This document shows, piece by piece, positions 7,832 through 16,667 of a stretch of DNA of 38,986 bases. The stretch's first letter is position 1. Each line of letters opens with the position of its first letter. Under the pieces are notes generated by a model. It saw only the letters and a list, made by a program, of their open reading frames with translations, was not told where the DNA came from and did no database searches. The stretch is taken from contig SVUH01000014.1 in NCBI GenBank assembly GCA_015063335.1, forward strand, positions 1-38,986, written 5' to 3'. Source of the DNA: Oscillospiraceae bacterium (lineage in GTDB: Bacteria; Bacillota_A; Clostridia; Oscillospirales; CAG-272). The position numbers and the translations under genes were made by a program.

Positions 7832-8317
7832 ATGAGAAAAGTTACTGGATTTATTTCGGGAATTATGACCTTGATCCTTGGGATCCTATTTGTAGTACTG
7901 CAAAACAGGCTGGTCAGCATCGCCATCAGCGTGCTTGGAATTACCCTTATCATTATGGGAATTATCGACCTTGTCAGGGCAAGATGCATAATGGGAATTT
8001 TAAAGATACTGGCCGCGGTCGCCGTGATTATTTTCGGCTGGATCATTATAGGGATCGCCGGAATAATTATCGGCGTGGTACTTTTGCTCTACGGCGCTTT
8101 TACGCTTATAAGACGGATAAAAGCTCCCAACAAAGCAAAGCGGCTATTTTCGACCGTCATAGGATTTGTTGAGTCGGCACTCTGCATTATCGGCGCTATA
8201 TTCCTTATAAGCGGCGGTATGGGAGAGGTTATTTCGTGGGCGATAATCGTTGCAGGCGTTATCTTCATAATTGAGGGCGTTTTGGCAATAGTCAGCACTC
8301 TGCTTGCTCAAAAATAA
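7832..8317 (+). CDS. DUF308 / HdeD-like membrane protein
   Basis: A 161-residue, very hydrophobic protein with about six predicted membrane helices arranged as repeated two-helix units (for example LGITLIIMGIIDLVRA and IIVAGVIFIIEGVLAI), the pattern of the DUF308/HdeD family. HdeD is linked to acid stress in enteric bacteria, but the role of the many Firmicutes members is unknown, so no function is given. ATG 7832 has AGGAGG at 7817-7822. It follows the ABC exporter by 77 bp and ends directly before a bidirectional terminator, so it closes the rightward transcription unit. Confidence 0.82.
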   Translation: MRKVTGFISGIMTLILGILFVVLQNRLVSIAISVLGITLIIMGIIDLVRARCIMGILKILAAVAVIIFGWIIIGIAGIIIGVVLLLYGAFTLIRRIKAPNKAKRLFSTVIGFVESALCIIGAIFLISGGMGEVISWAIIVAGVIFIIEGVLAIVSTLLAQK

Positions 8318-8324
8318 AAAAAGC

Positions 8325-8352
8325 ACGGCTTGCTTCAAAAGAAGCAAGCCGT
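8325..8352. terminator. Bidirectional rho-independent terminator
   Basis: A perfect 12-bp stem (8325-8336 with 8341-8352) with loop AAAA is flanked by ATTTTTATT on the rightward strand and a long T-run on the leftward strand. It ends both the DUF308 unit and the converging aromatic operon, whose last stop codon is at 8360. Confidence 0.93.
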
Positions 8353-8359
8353 ATTTTTA

Positions 8360-8779
8360 TTAATTAAAATATTCGAGTGCTTTTTTATATCCCTCAAAGC
8401 CAAGACCGCATACGGTCTTTTTTGCTATCATGGATACGTATGAGAATTTGCGGAAATCCTCTCTTGAATGGATATCCGAAAGGTGCACCTCGACAGTGGG
8501 GATACCCACAGCCTTGAGCGCATCAAGAATTGCGATGCTTGTGTGCGTATAGGCGGCAGGGTTTATAACTATACCGTCAAAAATACCGTATGCCGACTGA
8601 ATTATATCGACTATCTCTCCCTCGTGATTGGATTGGAAAAGGGTTACGTCCTGCCCGAGCGCCGTTGCCGACTCGCGGATATAGGCTTCAAGTGCCTTGA
8701 AATCCTGCTTGCCGTAAATATCGGGCTCGCGAATACCGAGCATATTAAGATTGGGACCGTTTATAACAAGTATTTTCAT
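8360..8779 (-). CDS. aroQ: 3-dehydroquinate dehydratase, type II
   Basis: Removes water from 3-dehydroquinate to give 3-dehydroshikimate, the third shikimate step. The 139-residue length and motifs are those of the small dodecameric type II enzyme: ILVINGPNLNMLGIREPDIYG with the catalytic Tyr in IYG, FQSNHEGEIVD, INPAAYTHTSIAI, and VEVHLSDIHSRE with the catalytic His in VHLSD. It is unrelated in fold to type I (AroD) enzymes. A GAGGAG ribosome binding site precedes the ATG. It is the last gene of the aromatic operon, 16 nt after the aroE-aroK fusion and just before a strong terminator. Confidence 0.97.
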   Translation of the reverse strand: MKILVINGPNLNMLGIREPDIYGKQDFKALEAYIRESATALGQDVTLFQSNHEGEIVDIIQSAYGIFDGIVINPAAYTHTSIAILDALKAVGIPTVEVHLSDIHSREDFRKFSYVSMIAKKTVCGLGFEGYKKALEYFN

Positions 8780-8795
8780 AAAACTCTCCTCTATC

Positions 8796-10034
8796 TCATT
8801 TGATTTTTGAAATGATAAGGTCTGCCGTGTTACCCGGGATCTCGGTGCTGTTTACCGTTAAGTCGGAAAAGCGGCGATATGCGTCTATGCGCGCGTCGTA
8901 AAGTGCTTCGAGTGTGCTCGCTTGGGAAAGAGGTCTGCCCTTGGTAGGCAGATTTTCAAGCTTTCGTTCAAGGAAAACAGTCGTGCCGTTTTGACGGAGG
9001 GATCCGTAATTACAGTCTCTTGTAACTACTCCGCCACCCGTTGCGATAACAGCGCCGCTGAGCTTTCCGAGCTGCTCGGCGATCTCGTGCTCCATACGCC
9101 TGAACTTTTCCTCACCGTCCTCGCGTATAACGTCAGCGGGAGTCTTACCAAAGACCTCCTCAAAGACCTTGTCCGCGTCATAAAACGGGCGGGAGAGCTT
9201 CTCTGAGATAAGTCTGCCGACGGTGCTTTTGCCGCATCCCGGCATACCGACAAGGATAATATTTTTCGTGTCAAATTCAAGCAGCTTTATTATATCTTCG
9301 CATACGCCGTAGTCTGCCTTATCTCCCGTGAAAAACTCAAATGCCTTGACGGCCTGTGCCACGAGCATTGATAAGCCGTTTATATGAGGAATACCACGCT
9401 TCTCGGCATCAAGCAAAAGCTTGGTTCTTGAGGGGTTATATATAACGTCAAGCACACCATCGCAGTTAGGGAACAGAGAAAGATCGACGGGAGAGACTCC
9501 GGTTTTGGGATACATGCCAACGGGTGTGGTATTTATGATTATCTCTGCGTCGTAATGATTTTTTAGTCCTGCCTCGTTGTTGTCCTTTGAGCCTATTACC
9601 GTAAGAGTACGCACGCCGCGCTCTTGTAGAACCGTGCAAACGGTAGCAGACGTTCCGCCAGCACCGAAAACTATTACCTTTTTACCGCTTACCTCGATCT
9701 TTGATGCTTCGAGCATATAGGAAAAGCCAAAATGGTCGGTGTTGTAGCCGTAAAGCTTGCCGTCCTTGCCGCGGACTACGGTATTCACCGCACCTATTGC
9801 TTTAGCCTCGGGGGAGATATGATCGAGAAAGGGCATCACGGTCTTTTTATAGGGAACTGTAATGTTGAAGGCATCAAGGCTATGCGACTTAACGAAATCT
9901 CCTACCTCCGATGGGGAGAGCTCTATAAGCTCATAGGGGTAGTCTGCGATCTCGCGGTGTATTTTTTTCGAGAAGCTGTGACCGAGCTTTTCTCCGATAA
10001 GTCCGCATTTTAAGTGGGAATATCCCGTTTTCAT
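8796..10034 (-). CDS. aroE-aroK: Shikimate dehydrogenase - shikimate kinase fusion
   Basis: A bifunctional 412-residue protein for two successive steps: NADPH reduction of 3-dehydroshikimate, then phosphorylation of shikimate. Residues 1-255 are AroE, with substrate motif GEKLGHSFS, NITVPYKK (catalytic Lys about 63), GYNTD with Asp100, and the cofactor-binding VIVFGAGGTSAT. Residues 256-412 are AroK, with P-loop GMPGCGKST (263-271), the DAD shikimate site, GEEKFRRMEHE, TGGGVV (332-337) and a GRPL lid. Separate genes are the usual form. The frame is open to 10079, but ATG 10034 has GGAGGT 6 nt upstream and shares one base with the pheA stop (TAATG), so the two are translationally coupled. Confidence 0.95.
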   Translation of the reverse strand: MKTGYSHLKCGLIGEKLGHSFSKKIHREIADYPYELIELSPSEVGDFVKSHSLDAFNITVPYKKTVMPFLDHISPEAKAIGAVNTVVRGKDGKLYGYNTDHFGFSYMLEASKIEVSGKKVIVFGAGGTSATVCTVLQERGVRTLTVIGSKDNNEAGLKNHYDAEIIINTTPVGMYPKTGVSPVDLSLFPNCDGVLDVIYNPSRTKLLLDAEKRGIPHINGLSMLVAQAVKAFEFFTGDKADYGVCEDIIKLLEFDTKNIILVGMPGCGKSTVGRLISEKLSRPFYDADKVFEEVFGKTPADVIREDGEEKFRRMEHEIAEQLGKLSGAVIATGGGVVTRDCNYGSLRQNGTTVFLERKLENLPTKGRPLSQASTLEALYDARIDAYRRFSDLTVNSTEIPGNTADLIISKIK

Positions 10035-11179
10035 TATACGACCTCCAGATACGAGCCAAGATAAGTAAACTCGTCGCATTCGCGCTCAAGCTCCGCGAGC
10101 AGCTGTGCGAAGCTCTCCGAATATACGGGAGCTTCAAGATCGAAATAGAACATAAATTCAAAATCCCTGTCGGGAATTGGACGCGATTCAAGCTTTAGGA
10201 GGTTTATGCCGAGCGCATTGAAGCGCGACAGAATGCGGTATAGCGAGCCGGGCTTATGCGGTGCGACTATCATGAGGGTCGTGCGGTCGGCACCCGGATA
10301 AATTTCAAGCTTGTTCGTTATGCAGATAAACCTTGTGTGGTTGTTTCCGTTGTCCTGAACCGACGAGGCGAGCACCTCGAGAGAGTACTGCGCAGCGCAG
10401 GAGCGAGAGGAGAGGGAGGCTATATTGTTGCTGTCGGACTTTGCCACCATTTCTGCCGCTTTCGCCGTGTTTTCAACACGGTGAATTTTTGCGTTTGGGA
10501 AGTGGGTTGCAAGGTAGCCCGAGCACTGGTTTATTGCCTGCTCGTGAGAAACGATTTCCGTTATGTCCTCCATGCGAGTTCCGGGCTTTACGAGAAGATT
10601 GTGGTCGATTTTTATTCTTACCGTGCGGACTATCTTAAAGTTGCGGCTTATCATAAGATCGTAGACCTTTTTTACAGATCCCGCCGTGCTGTTTTCTATC
10701 GGTATTACTCCGTAGCGGCAAAGTCCCGCCTCGATTGCGGAGAAAACCTTTTCCCAGTTGGAAAAGAACATTATATTGGGGTGCTTGAAAAGTCGCTCCG
10801 CTGCTATTTGAGAATACGCGCCCTCAACTCCCTGACATGCGACTACCGCCTTGCACGGGAAAAGATTTTGGGTGGCGTCAAGCGCCGTTGAGATTTCACT
10901 ATACAGCGAGGAGATATCTCCGAGGCGCTTGTGCTGATAGGAGCGCGAGAGGTCGAGAATCGTAGCGTAAAGCGTTCTCGTATACTCATCAAATTCCTCT
11001 CCCGAAAGCTCGGAGACCTTATCAAGAAGTGCGCGCTCGCGCGAGGAGTCAAGCACGTTCATGCCCGTCTTGCGCTTGTATTCCGCTACATCGGCAGATA
11101 CGTTCATGCGCTTCTTGAAAAGAGCAACGAGTTCCTCGTCTATTAAGTCTATTTGCTTACGAAGTTCTGAAAGTTCCAT
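10034..11179 (-). CDS. pheA: Bifunctional chorismate mutase / prephenate dehydratase (P-protein)
   Basis: Converts chorismate to prephenate and then phenylpyruvate, committing to phenylalanine. The 381-residue protein has an AroQ-type chorismate mutase (about 1-85; LRKQIDLIDEELVALFKKR), a prephenate dehydratase (about 110-290; GVEGAYSQIAAE, VIPIENSTAGSV, and the catalytic TRF motif at 282-284), and a C-terminal ACT domain (about 300-375) with the ESRP motif (331-334) that binds Phe in feedback inhibition. The mutase-dehydratase fusion is the Gram-negative style P-protein, also found in some Clostridia. It follows the MFS gene by 10 nt and its TAA overlaps the aroE-aroK ATG. Feedback control by Phe is therefore likely in addition to the leader attenuator. 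Confidence 0.96.
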   Translation of the reverse strand: MELSELRKQIDLIDEELVALFKKRMNVSADVAEYKRKTGMNVLDSSRERALLDKVSELSGEEFDEYTRTLYATILDLSRSYQHKRLGDISSLYSEISTALDATQNLFPCKAVVACQGVEGAYSQIAAERLFKHPNIMFFSNWEKVFSAIEAGLCRYGVIPIENSTAGSVKKVYDLMISRNFKIVRTVRIKIDHNLLVKPGTRMEDITEIVSHEQAINQCSGYLATHFPNAKIHRVENTAKAAEMVAKSDSNNIASLSSRSCAAQYSLEVLASSVQDNGNNHTRFICITNKLEIYPGADRTTLMIVAPHKPGSLYRILSRFNALGINLLKLESRPIPDRDFEFMFYFDLEAPVYSESFAQLLAELERECDEFTYLGSYLEVV

Positions 11180-11189
11180 TTTTATGTCC

Positions 11190-12386
11190 TTATTTTTTAT
11201 GATCTGCTTTTTTTCTTTGTTGAATGATCAGCACCGTTACCAATGCTATCATAAGCGCGGGGAAAACGGTTGAAAATACGAAGGATATTTTTAGGTTATC
11301 GCCAAATGCTTCGGCTATCCAGCCTGCTGCCGTAGGTCCGAGTGTACAGCCTGCATCTCCCGCAAGCGCGAGAAGCGCAAACATCTTAACACCGCCGTTG
11401 GGTATCTTATCGGTTGCCATGCAAAGAGTTCCGGGCCACATTATTCCGACGGAGAAGCCGCACAAGGCGCAACCGACGAGGGACAGAATGGGAAAAGGTG
11501 AGAATGCCGTGACAAGATATGAAATTACGCAAAGAGCGGCAGAAGCGGTCATTATTTTATACAGATTGAGTCTTGTGCTGAATTTTGCGTAAATTACCCT
11601 TGCAAGCCCCATAAGCACAGCAAAGGCGCAAGGACCGAGAAGATCTCCCGTGGATTTGTCTACCTTCAGTCCCATTTCGGCAAAGCTCGATGCCCACTGT
11701 GTCATAGTCATTTCGGCAGCACCTGCGCAAAGCATCAGTAAGAAGAACACCCAAAAGGTGAACGTTCTGAATACGGAGTCTTTTTTGTTGGCAACAAGTG
11801 GAGCGGACTCCATGGGCGGGAGCGGAACGAAAATAAAGGCTACGGTGTTTATGGCGGGAATTATTGCCCAAAGGCAGAAAAGGATACGCCAATTCTCAAT
11901 ACCCACGAGCTTGAAAAACAAAGTTGAGAGAAGCACGGTAAGCACGAGACCCCAGCAGTAGCAGGAGTGCATAACGCTCAAAATTCGATTTTTGTTTTTT
12001 ATTGGAGACGCTTCGATTATGGGGTTTCCCATTACCTCAATAATACCGCTTCCAAATGACGCAAGTGAGGTTGATATGATCAGAGCGACGTAAGGCGGTA
12101 TTACGCTTGGAAGCAGAGCCATTCCCAAAAGACCGCACACGCAGAAGACCTGACCTATAATCACCGTTAATCGGTTGTTAAAAAGGCTTGGCAGCTTAGA
12201 TGCGGTGAAGTCCATAAGCAGCTGTGTGAAAAAGCTTATAGCGATAAGCAGACTTATTTTTGAGAGGGATATTCCAAATTCATTCTCAAAGGTGAGATAA
12301 AGCAGGGGAGGGAGATTTATTACGATCGCTTGGATAGTAAGCCCCGTAAAGCAAGCGGCAACCGTATGATTTGCTGTAAGCTTCAT
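11190..12386 (-). CDS. MFS transporter within the aromatic operon
   Basis: A 398-residue protein with about 12 predicted membrane helices. The N-half motif SFGSGIIEVMGNPIIEA resembles the fucose/glucose-permease (FHS) branch of the major facilitator superfamily. The substrate is unknown. Its position between aroC and pheA, with gaps of 23 and 10 nt, makes co-transcription with aromatic biosynthesis near certain. Import or export of an aromatic amino acid, shikimate or a related metabolite is the obvious inference, but FHS relatives usually carry sugars. The ribosome binding site (AAGGAT, about 12 nt before the ATG) is weak and far away. Confidence 0.85.
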   Translation of the reverse strand: MKLTANHTVAACFTGLTIQAIVINLPPLLYLTFENEFGISLSKISLLIAISFFTQLLMDFTASKLPSLFNNRLTVIIGQVFCVCGLLGMALLPSVIPPYVALIISTSLASFGSGIIEVMGNPIIEASPIKNKNRILSVMHSCYCWGLVLTVLLSTLFFKLVGIENWRILFCLWAIIPAINTVAFIFVPLPPMESAPLVANKKDSVFRTFTFWVFFLLMLCAGAAEMTMTQWASSFAEMGLKVDKSTGDLLGPCAFAVLMGLARVIYAKFSTRLNLYKIMTASAALCVISYLVTAFSPFPILSLVGCALCGFSVGIMWPGTLCMATDKIPNGGVKMFALLALAGDAGCTLGPTAAGWIAEAFGDNLKISFVFSTVFPALMIALVTVLIIQQRKKADHKK

Positions 12387-12409
12387 GTTAAGAGAAAGAT
12401 CCTTTTTTA

Positions 12410-13486
12410 TTATTTATCAAGCAACGCATCGTATATTGCGATTGCGGCGGCGGCTTCAAAAACGGGGGTGGCGCGCAATGCAACGCAGGGGTCGTGTCTG
12501 CCCTTGATCGAAAGCTTTACGGGCAGCATGCTTGCAATATCGACGCTGTTTTGCTCCTTGTAAATAGACGGGGTAGGCTTCATTGCGGCACGGAAAACGA
12601 GAGGCATACCGCTCGTCATACCGCCGAGTATGCCGCCTGCGTTGTTGGTTTTTGTGGTTACGCTCGTTCCGTCGGTAATAAACTCGTCGTTGTTTTGCGA
12701 GCCTCTTACGTGGGCGCACGCAAAGCCGTTGCCGAACTCGATGCCTTTTACCGCGGGAATTCCGAATACGATCGCGGAAATTCTGTTTTCCATTCCGTCG
12801 AACATGTGCTCACCAAGCCCTGCGGGGAGTCCTGTCGCGGCACATTCGATTATAGCGCCAACGGAATCTCCGTCCTCTGCGGCATCGGTTATTGCGGCTT
12901 TCATAGCCTCACCGCGCTCGGTGTCAAGCACGGGAAAATCGAGCCTATCCTTAAGTGTATCAAGCTGCCCCATGGGATTTACCATATCGAACGGCGTGTC
13001 GTATACGCCACCGACGGAGTAAAGATGGGCGCCTATTTCTATTCCGATGCTTTTAAGATATTGCAGACAAATTCCGCCGACTATGCACATGGGGGCAGTG
13101 AGTCTGCCCGAAAAGTGTCCGCCACCACGTAGGTCAACCTTATCGCCGTATTTCATTTTAGCGGCAAAATCTGCGTGAGAGGGGCGGGGGATAAAGGCTT
13201 TTTGCTCATAGTCGGACGAGCGCTGGTTAGTGTTCTTGATCACGGCGCAAAGCTCGTCTCCGTTGAGGGTGCTGCCGTCAACACCGCTTAAAAACACGGG
13301 TGCATCGGCTTCCTTGCGCTTGGTCGAATAAGGATCATTACCCGGCGCACGGCGCTTCATAAAGGCGGCAAGCTCGTCCTCATCAAAGGTAAAGCCCTTT
13401 GGCAGTCCCGTAACTCTTACGCCTATCTCGCTATCGTGCGAGCCGCCGTATATCGTCATTTTTATGTTTTTTCCGTAGGTGGTCAT
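12410..13486 (-). CDS. aroC: Chorismate synthase
   Basis: Catalyses the last common step, 1,4-anti elimination of phosphate from EPSP to give chorismate, and needs reduced FMN. The 358-residue protein has the family signatures in order: a variant N-terminal GGSHDSEIG, RRAPGNDPYSTKRKEAD, FIPRPSHADFAAKMKYG, DLRGGGHFSGRLTAP, TNNAGGILGGMTSG and a C-terminal GRHDPCVALRATPV. Its two catalytic-type histidines (in GGSHDS and GRHDP) are present. It lies 18 nt after aroA. There is no fused flavin reductase, so the enzyme would depend on a separate source of reduced flavin, as most bacterial forms do. Confidence 0.97.
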   Translation of the reverse strand: MTTYGKNIKMTIYGGSHDSEIGVRVTGLPKGFTFDEDELAAFMKRRAPGNDPYSTKRKEADAPVFLSGVDGSTLNGDELCAVIKNTNQRSSDYEQKAFIPRPSHADFAAKMKYGDKVDLRGGGHFSGRLTAPMCIVGGICLQYLKSIGIEIGAHLYSVGGVYDTPFDMVNPMGQLDTLKDRLDFPVLDTERGEAMKAAITDAAEDGDSVGAIIECAATGLPAGLGEHMFDGMENRISAIVFGIPAVKGIEFGNGFACAHVRGSQNNDEFITDGTSVTTKTNNAGGILGGMTSGMPLVFRAAMKPTPSIYKEQNSVDIASMLPVKLSIKGRHDPCVALRATPVFEAAAAIAIYDALLDK

Positions 13487-13504
13487 ATAAGCTCCTCGGT
13501 ATTT

Positions 13505-14770
13505 TTATTTTTCAATATTTAAATGCAGATATCTATTTATATCATTCCAAAAATCGGGATAGGATTTTTCTACGCATTCGGCGCCGTTTACGGTAACGCC
13601 ATTCTCAGTAGCAACGGACGCGACTGCCGCGCTCATTGCTATTCTGTGGTCGTTAAACGAGTCTACCGTGCCCCCGACAAGACGGCTTTTTCCGTATATC
13701 ACGAGTCCGTCCTCGGTAGCTTCAACATCTGCACCGAGCGATGAAAGCATGGAGCGTACCGACTCGATTCTGTCGCTTTCCTTAAGGCGAAGCCTTGCCG
13801 CGCCGCGTATAACCGTTTTTCCTTGACTGACGGCAGCAACCGTTGCCAATACGGGAACGAGATCGGGTATTTGAGTCGCGTCTATATCTATTCCGTGAAG
13901 CGGCTTTCCGCCCCTTACGGTATATTCGCTATTGCTTACAATGACGTCCGCACCGAACTCTCTGAGCAGCTCGACTATTTTTGCGTCTCCCTGACGCGAG
14001 TCCTGTGAAAGACCGCATACGGTAACGTTGCCGCCACCGATAGCACCCATGCAAAGCGGAAACGCGGCATTCGACCAGTCGCCCTCAACGTCTACGTGCG
14101 ACGGAGAGGTGAGGCGCGCGCCCTTTGAAACATAGTAGCCGTACTCCGTTTTGGTTGGTTCTGCTCCGAAAATACGCAAAGCATCTACCGTCATATCAAC
14201 GTAAGGCGCTGATTCCATCTTGCCCTCAATAATGAGGCGTCCGCCCTCGCCCGAAAATGTTAGAGCAAACAATAGACCGCTTATGTATTGAGAGGAAACG
14301 TCACCGCGTATGCGATACTCATCTCCGACAAGCTTTCCCTCGCATTTGAGGGAATTTGATCCTTGGGTGGAGAGCGCTGCGCCGTGGCTTATAAGCTCCT
14401 CGTACAGAGGAGAGAGCGGACGGCTTGGGAGTCTGCCCTGCATGACAAATTCTGCGCGGATGCCGAGAGCACTTACAACGGGGAGAAGAAAGCGGAGCGT
14501 TGAGCCGCTTTCATTGCAGTTAAGGCTTATACTGCTTTTTGGTGTAGTTATGGGCTCGACGTAAAAATTCGGTTTTTTGTACTCAATGCACGCACCCATA
14601 GCGGAGAGACATTCTGCGGTTGCCGCTATATCCTTGTTGGTTCTGTCACAACGGATAACTGTCGGCTTGTCCGCAAATGCGGCACAGATAAGTATTCTGT
14701 GCGCCGCTGATTTCGAGGATATTGCCTGTATTTTTCCGTTCGGTACAGATGGAGTTAGACTTACGTTCAT
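13505..14770 (-). CDS. aroA: 5-enolpyruvylshikimate-3-phosphate synthase
   Basis: Transfers enolpyruvyl from PEP to shikimate-3-phosphate, the sixth shikimate step. The 421-residue protein shows ISSKSAAHR with the PEP-binding Lys20-Ser21, the NESGSTLRFLLP loop (86-97), QGRLPSRPLSPL, SSQYISGLLFAL, and the C-terminal RLRLKESDRI and SFNDHRIAMS motifs. Length and motif order are normal. Its ATG overlaps the end of aroB by 4 nt (ATGA), which indicates translational coupling. I make no claim about sensitivity to inhibitors. Confidence 0.97.
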   Translation of the reverse strand: MNVSLTPSVPNGKIQAISSKSAAHRILICAAFADKPTVIRCDRTNKDIAATAECLSAMGACIEYKKPNFYVEPITTPKSSISLNCNESGSTLRFLLPVVSALGIRAEFVMQGRLPSRPLSPLYEELISHGAALSTQGSNSLKCEGKLVGDEYRIRGDVSSQYISGLLFALTFSGEGGRLIIEGKMESAPYVDMTVDALRIFGAEPTKTEYGYYVSKGARLTSPSHVDVEGDWSNAAFPLCMGAIGGGNVTVCGLSQDSRQGDAKIVELLREFGADVIVSNSEYTVRGGKPLHGIDIDATQIPDLVPVLATVAAVSQGKTVIRGAARLRLKESDRIESVRSMLSSLGADVEATEDGLVIYGKSRLVGGTVDSFNDHRIAMSAAVASVATENGVTVNGAECVEKSYPDFWNDINRYLHLNIEK

Positions 14771-15822
14771 TTTGAAAGTCCTTTCGAAATAAAGTCGGAA
14801 AGCTCTGTAAGAGGTAGTGTGACAAGGCGAGAGTCTCCTATCGAATAGGGAACGACGAGAGTTATTTTTTCGCCCTTGCGCTTTTTGTCAGCAGTTGCCG
14901 CCGCTAAAAGCTCGTCCACGCCAAACTGACATTCCGTGGGAAGTCCCTCGCGGCAGAGTGCTGAGATAAGGGAATCAAGATCCTCATTCGGGCAAAGTTC
15001 GTTCTTTGCTGCCGCGCGCATAACTGTTACCATGCCGATAGCTACTGCGCATCCGTGCGAGATCTCGAAATCGGAGCAAGCCTCGATTGCGTGGCCAATG
15101 GTATGCCCGAGGTTCAGAAGCTGACGCTTGCCGCTATCAAACTCATCTTCCTCGACTATATCGCGCTTGTTACGCACGCATGCGGCAATAACGCTCTCGA
15201 TATGCGGACGAATACCCGCGGATAGGCTGTCAAAAAATGCTCTGTCATTTATAACGCCGTACTTTATGACCTCGGCACAGCCGTCCGAGAAGATTTCACG
15301 GGGAAGGGTATCAAGAGTAGTGTAGTCGCATATTACGAGAGAGGGCTGGTGAAACGCGCCTGCAAGATTTTTGCCTGCGACCAGATCCACACCTGTTTTT
15401 CCGCCTACCGAGGAATCTACCGCCGCTAAAAGCGTTGTAGGGATCTGAATGAATTTTATTCCGCGAAGATAAACAGCCGCGGCAAAGCCGCACATATCTC
15501 CAACCACACCGCCACCGAGGGCTACCATGCAGTCAGCGCGCGTGAGCCTGTTTTCTGCAAGGAATTCCAAAATGTTTATAAGCGTCGCGGTGTTTTTGGA
15601 AGCTTCACCGTGCGGAAAAACAAAGCTTATTACCTCAAAGCCTGCACCTGCGAAAGAGTTTTTCACGCTCTCAAGATAAAGAACTGCGACGGTGTCGTCC
15701 GTTACGATACACACCTTGCAGGGCTTTATTACCTTTGCTGAAAGTGCCCCGCAGCGCTCAAGAAGCTCCGTACCTATTATTACGTCATAAGGGGTTGATG
15801 CATTTACTTTTACAGTAGTCAT
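14767..15822 (-). CDS. aroB: 3-dehydroquinate synthase
   Basis: Cyclises DAHP to 3-dehydroquinate, using NAD and a divalent metal. The 351-residue protein has VCIVTDDTVA, the NAD-binding ALGGGVVGDMCGFAAA (about 101-116), IPTTLLAAVDSSVGGKTGVDL and the metal-binding NLGHTIGHAIEA histidines. The frame extends to 15861, but ATG 15822 has GGAG about 9 nt upstream and gives the expected N-terminus. It starts 13 nt after the tyrA stop and overlaps aroA by 4 nt. Confidence 0.96.
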   Translation of the reverse strand: MTTVKVNASTPYDVIIGTELLERCGALSAKVIKPCKVCIVTDDTVAVLYLESVKNSFAGAGFEVISFVFPHGEASKNTATLINILEFLAENRLTRADCMVALGGGVVGDMCGFAAAVYLRGIKFIQIPTTLLAAVDSSVGGKTGVDLVAGKNLAGAFHQPSLVICDYTTLDTLPREIFSDGCAEVIKYGVINDRAFFDSLSAGIRPHIESVIAACVRNKRDIVEEDEFDSGKRQLLNLGHTIGHAIEACSDFEISHGCAVAIGMVTVMRAAAKNELCPNEDLDSLISALCREGLPTECQFGVDELLAAATADKKRKGEKITLVVPYSIGDSRLVTLPLTELSDFISKGLSK

Positions 15823-15835
15823 AAATTTTCTCCAG

Positions 15836-16666
15836 TTATCCGTCAACCTGTTCCTTTGCAATCCGTCCGTCGCGGAGAAGCGAGCGGAGCGTGTCCGCGT
15901 CGTCGTTTGCGATCGCGTCGCGATATTCGGAAAGGGAGTTGATCATAGAATCTATTTCAAAGAGAAGCGGCTCCTTGTTTTCAAGGAAAAGCTCTGTCCA
16001 CATATATTCGTTGAGCCAAGCTACACGAGTCATGTCCTTATAGCTGCCCGCCGAAAAGCCCTTGTGGCTTTGAGCTGTCGGACTTTTTACGTACGCATTT
16101 GAGACGACGTGGGCAAGCTGTGAAGTGAACGCTATCATTGCGTCGTGTCTGTCGGCGGTGGTAACGGTTATTTTGCCGAACATAGCGGGGGCGAGAAGCT
16201 TTTTTATATTGTCAAGAAAATAAATATCGTCGCACGTGTTGGGAACTAAAACCATGGGTGCGTTTTTAAAAAGCGTTGCCTTTGAGTATTTTATACCCGA
16301 ATATTGTGTTCCTGCCATGGGGTGCCCGCCAACGAAGGTAAAGCCGTATTTTTTTGCGAGCTCAAAGCCTGCTTGGCATATCTGCTTTTTTGTGCCGCAT
16401 AAGTCCATAACTATGGTGCTTTTGTTTATTATAGGTGAAATATCCTCAAGATATTTTATTGCGGCGCGTGGGTAAAGCGCTATGAAAATGAGGTCGCACG
16501 TGGGAATTGTATCGCTATCAAGAACTCCGTCGGTTATCCCCGCAAGCGAGGCATATCCTAACGAGGCTGTGTTTTTGTCGTAACCGAGGACCGTGTGACC
16601 TGCTGCCTTATATGCTTTTGCCATAGAGCCGCCGATAAGTCCGAGTCCGCAAATTCCAACCGTCAT
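15836..16666 (-). CDS. tyrA: Prephenate dehydrogenase
   Basis: Oxidatively decarboxylates prephenate to 4-hydroxyphenylpyruvate, the Tyr branch. The 276-residue protein has the nucleotide-binding ICGLGLIGGSMA (5-16), a GYDKN strand end that suggests NAD preference, and the substrate motif GGHPMAG (113-119) with the conserved His115. It stops where the catalytic domain normally ends and has no ACT domain, unlike Bacillus TyrA. Arogenate as an alternative substrate cannot be excluded. One base separates its ATG from the TGA of the DAHP synthase gene, so coupling is likely. Confidence 0.94.
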   Translation of the reverse strand: MTVGICGLGLIGGSMAKAYKAAGHTVLGYDKNTASLGYASLAGITDGVLDSDTIPTCDLIFIALYPRAAIKYLEDISPIINKSTIVMDLCGTKKQICQAGFELAKKYGFTFVGGHPMAGTQYSGIKYSKATLFKNAPMVLVPNTCDDIYFLDNIKKLLAPAMFGKITVTTADRHDAMIAFTSQLAHVVSNAYVKSPTAQSHKGFSAGSYKDMTRVAWLNEYMWTELFLENKEPLLFEIDSMINSLSEYRDAIANDDADTLRSLLRDGRIAKEQVDG

Positions 16667-16667
16667 G

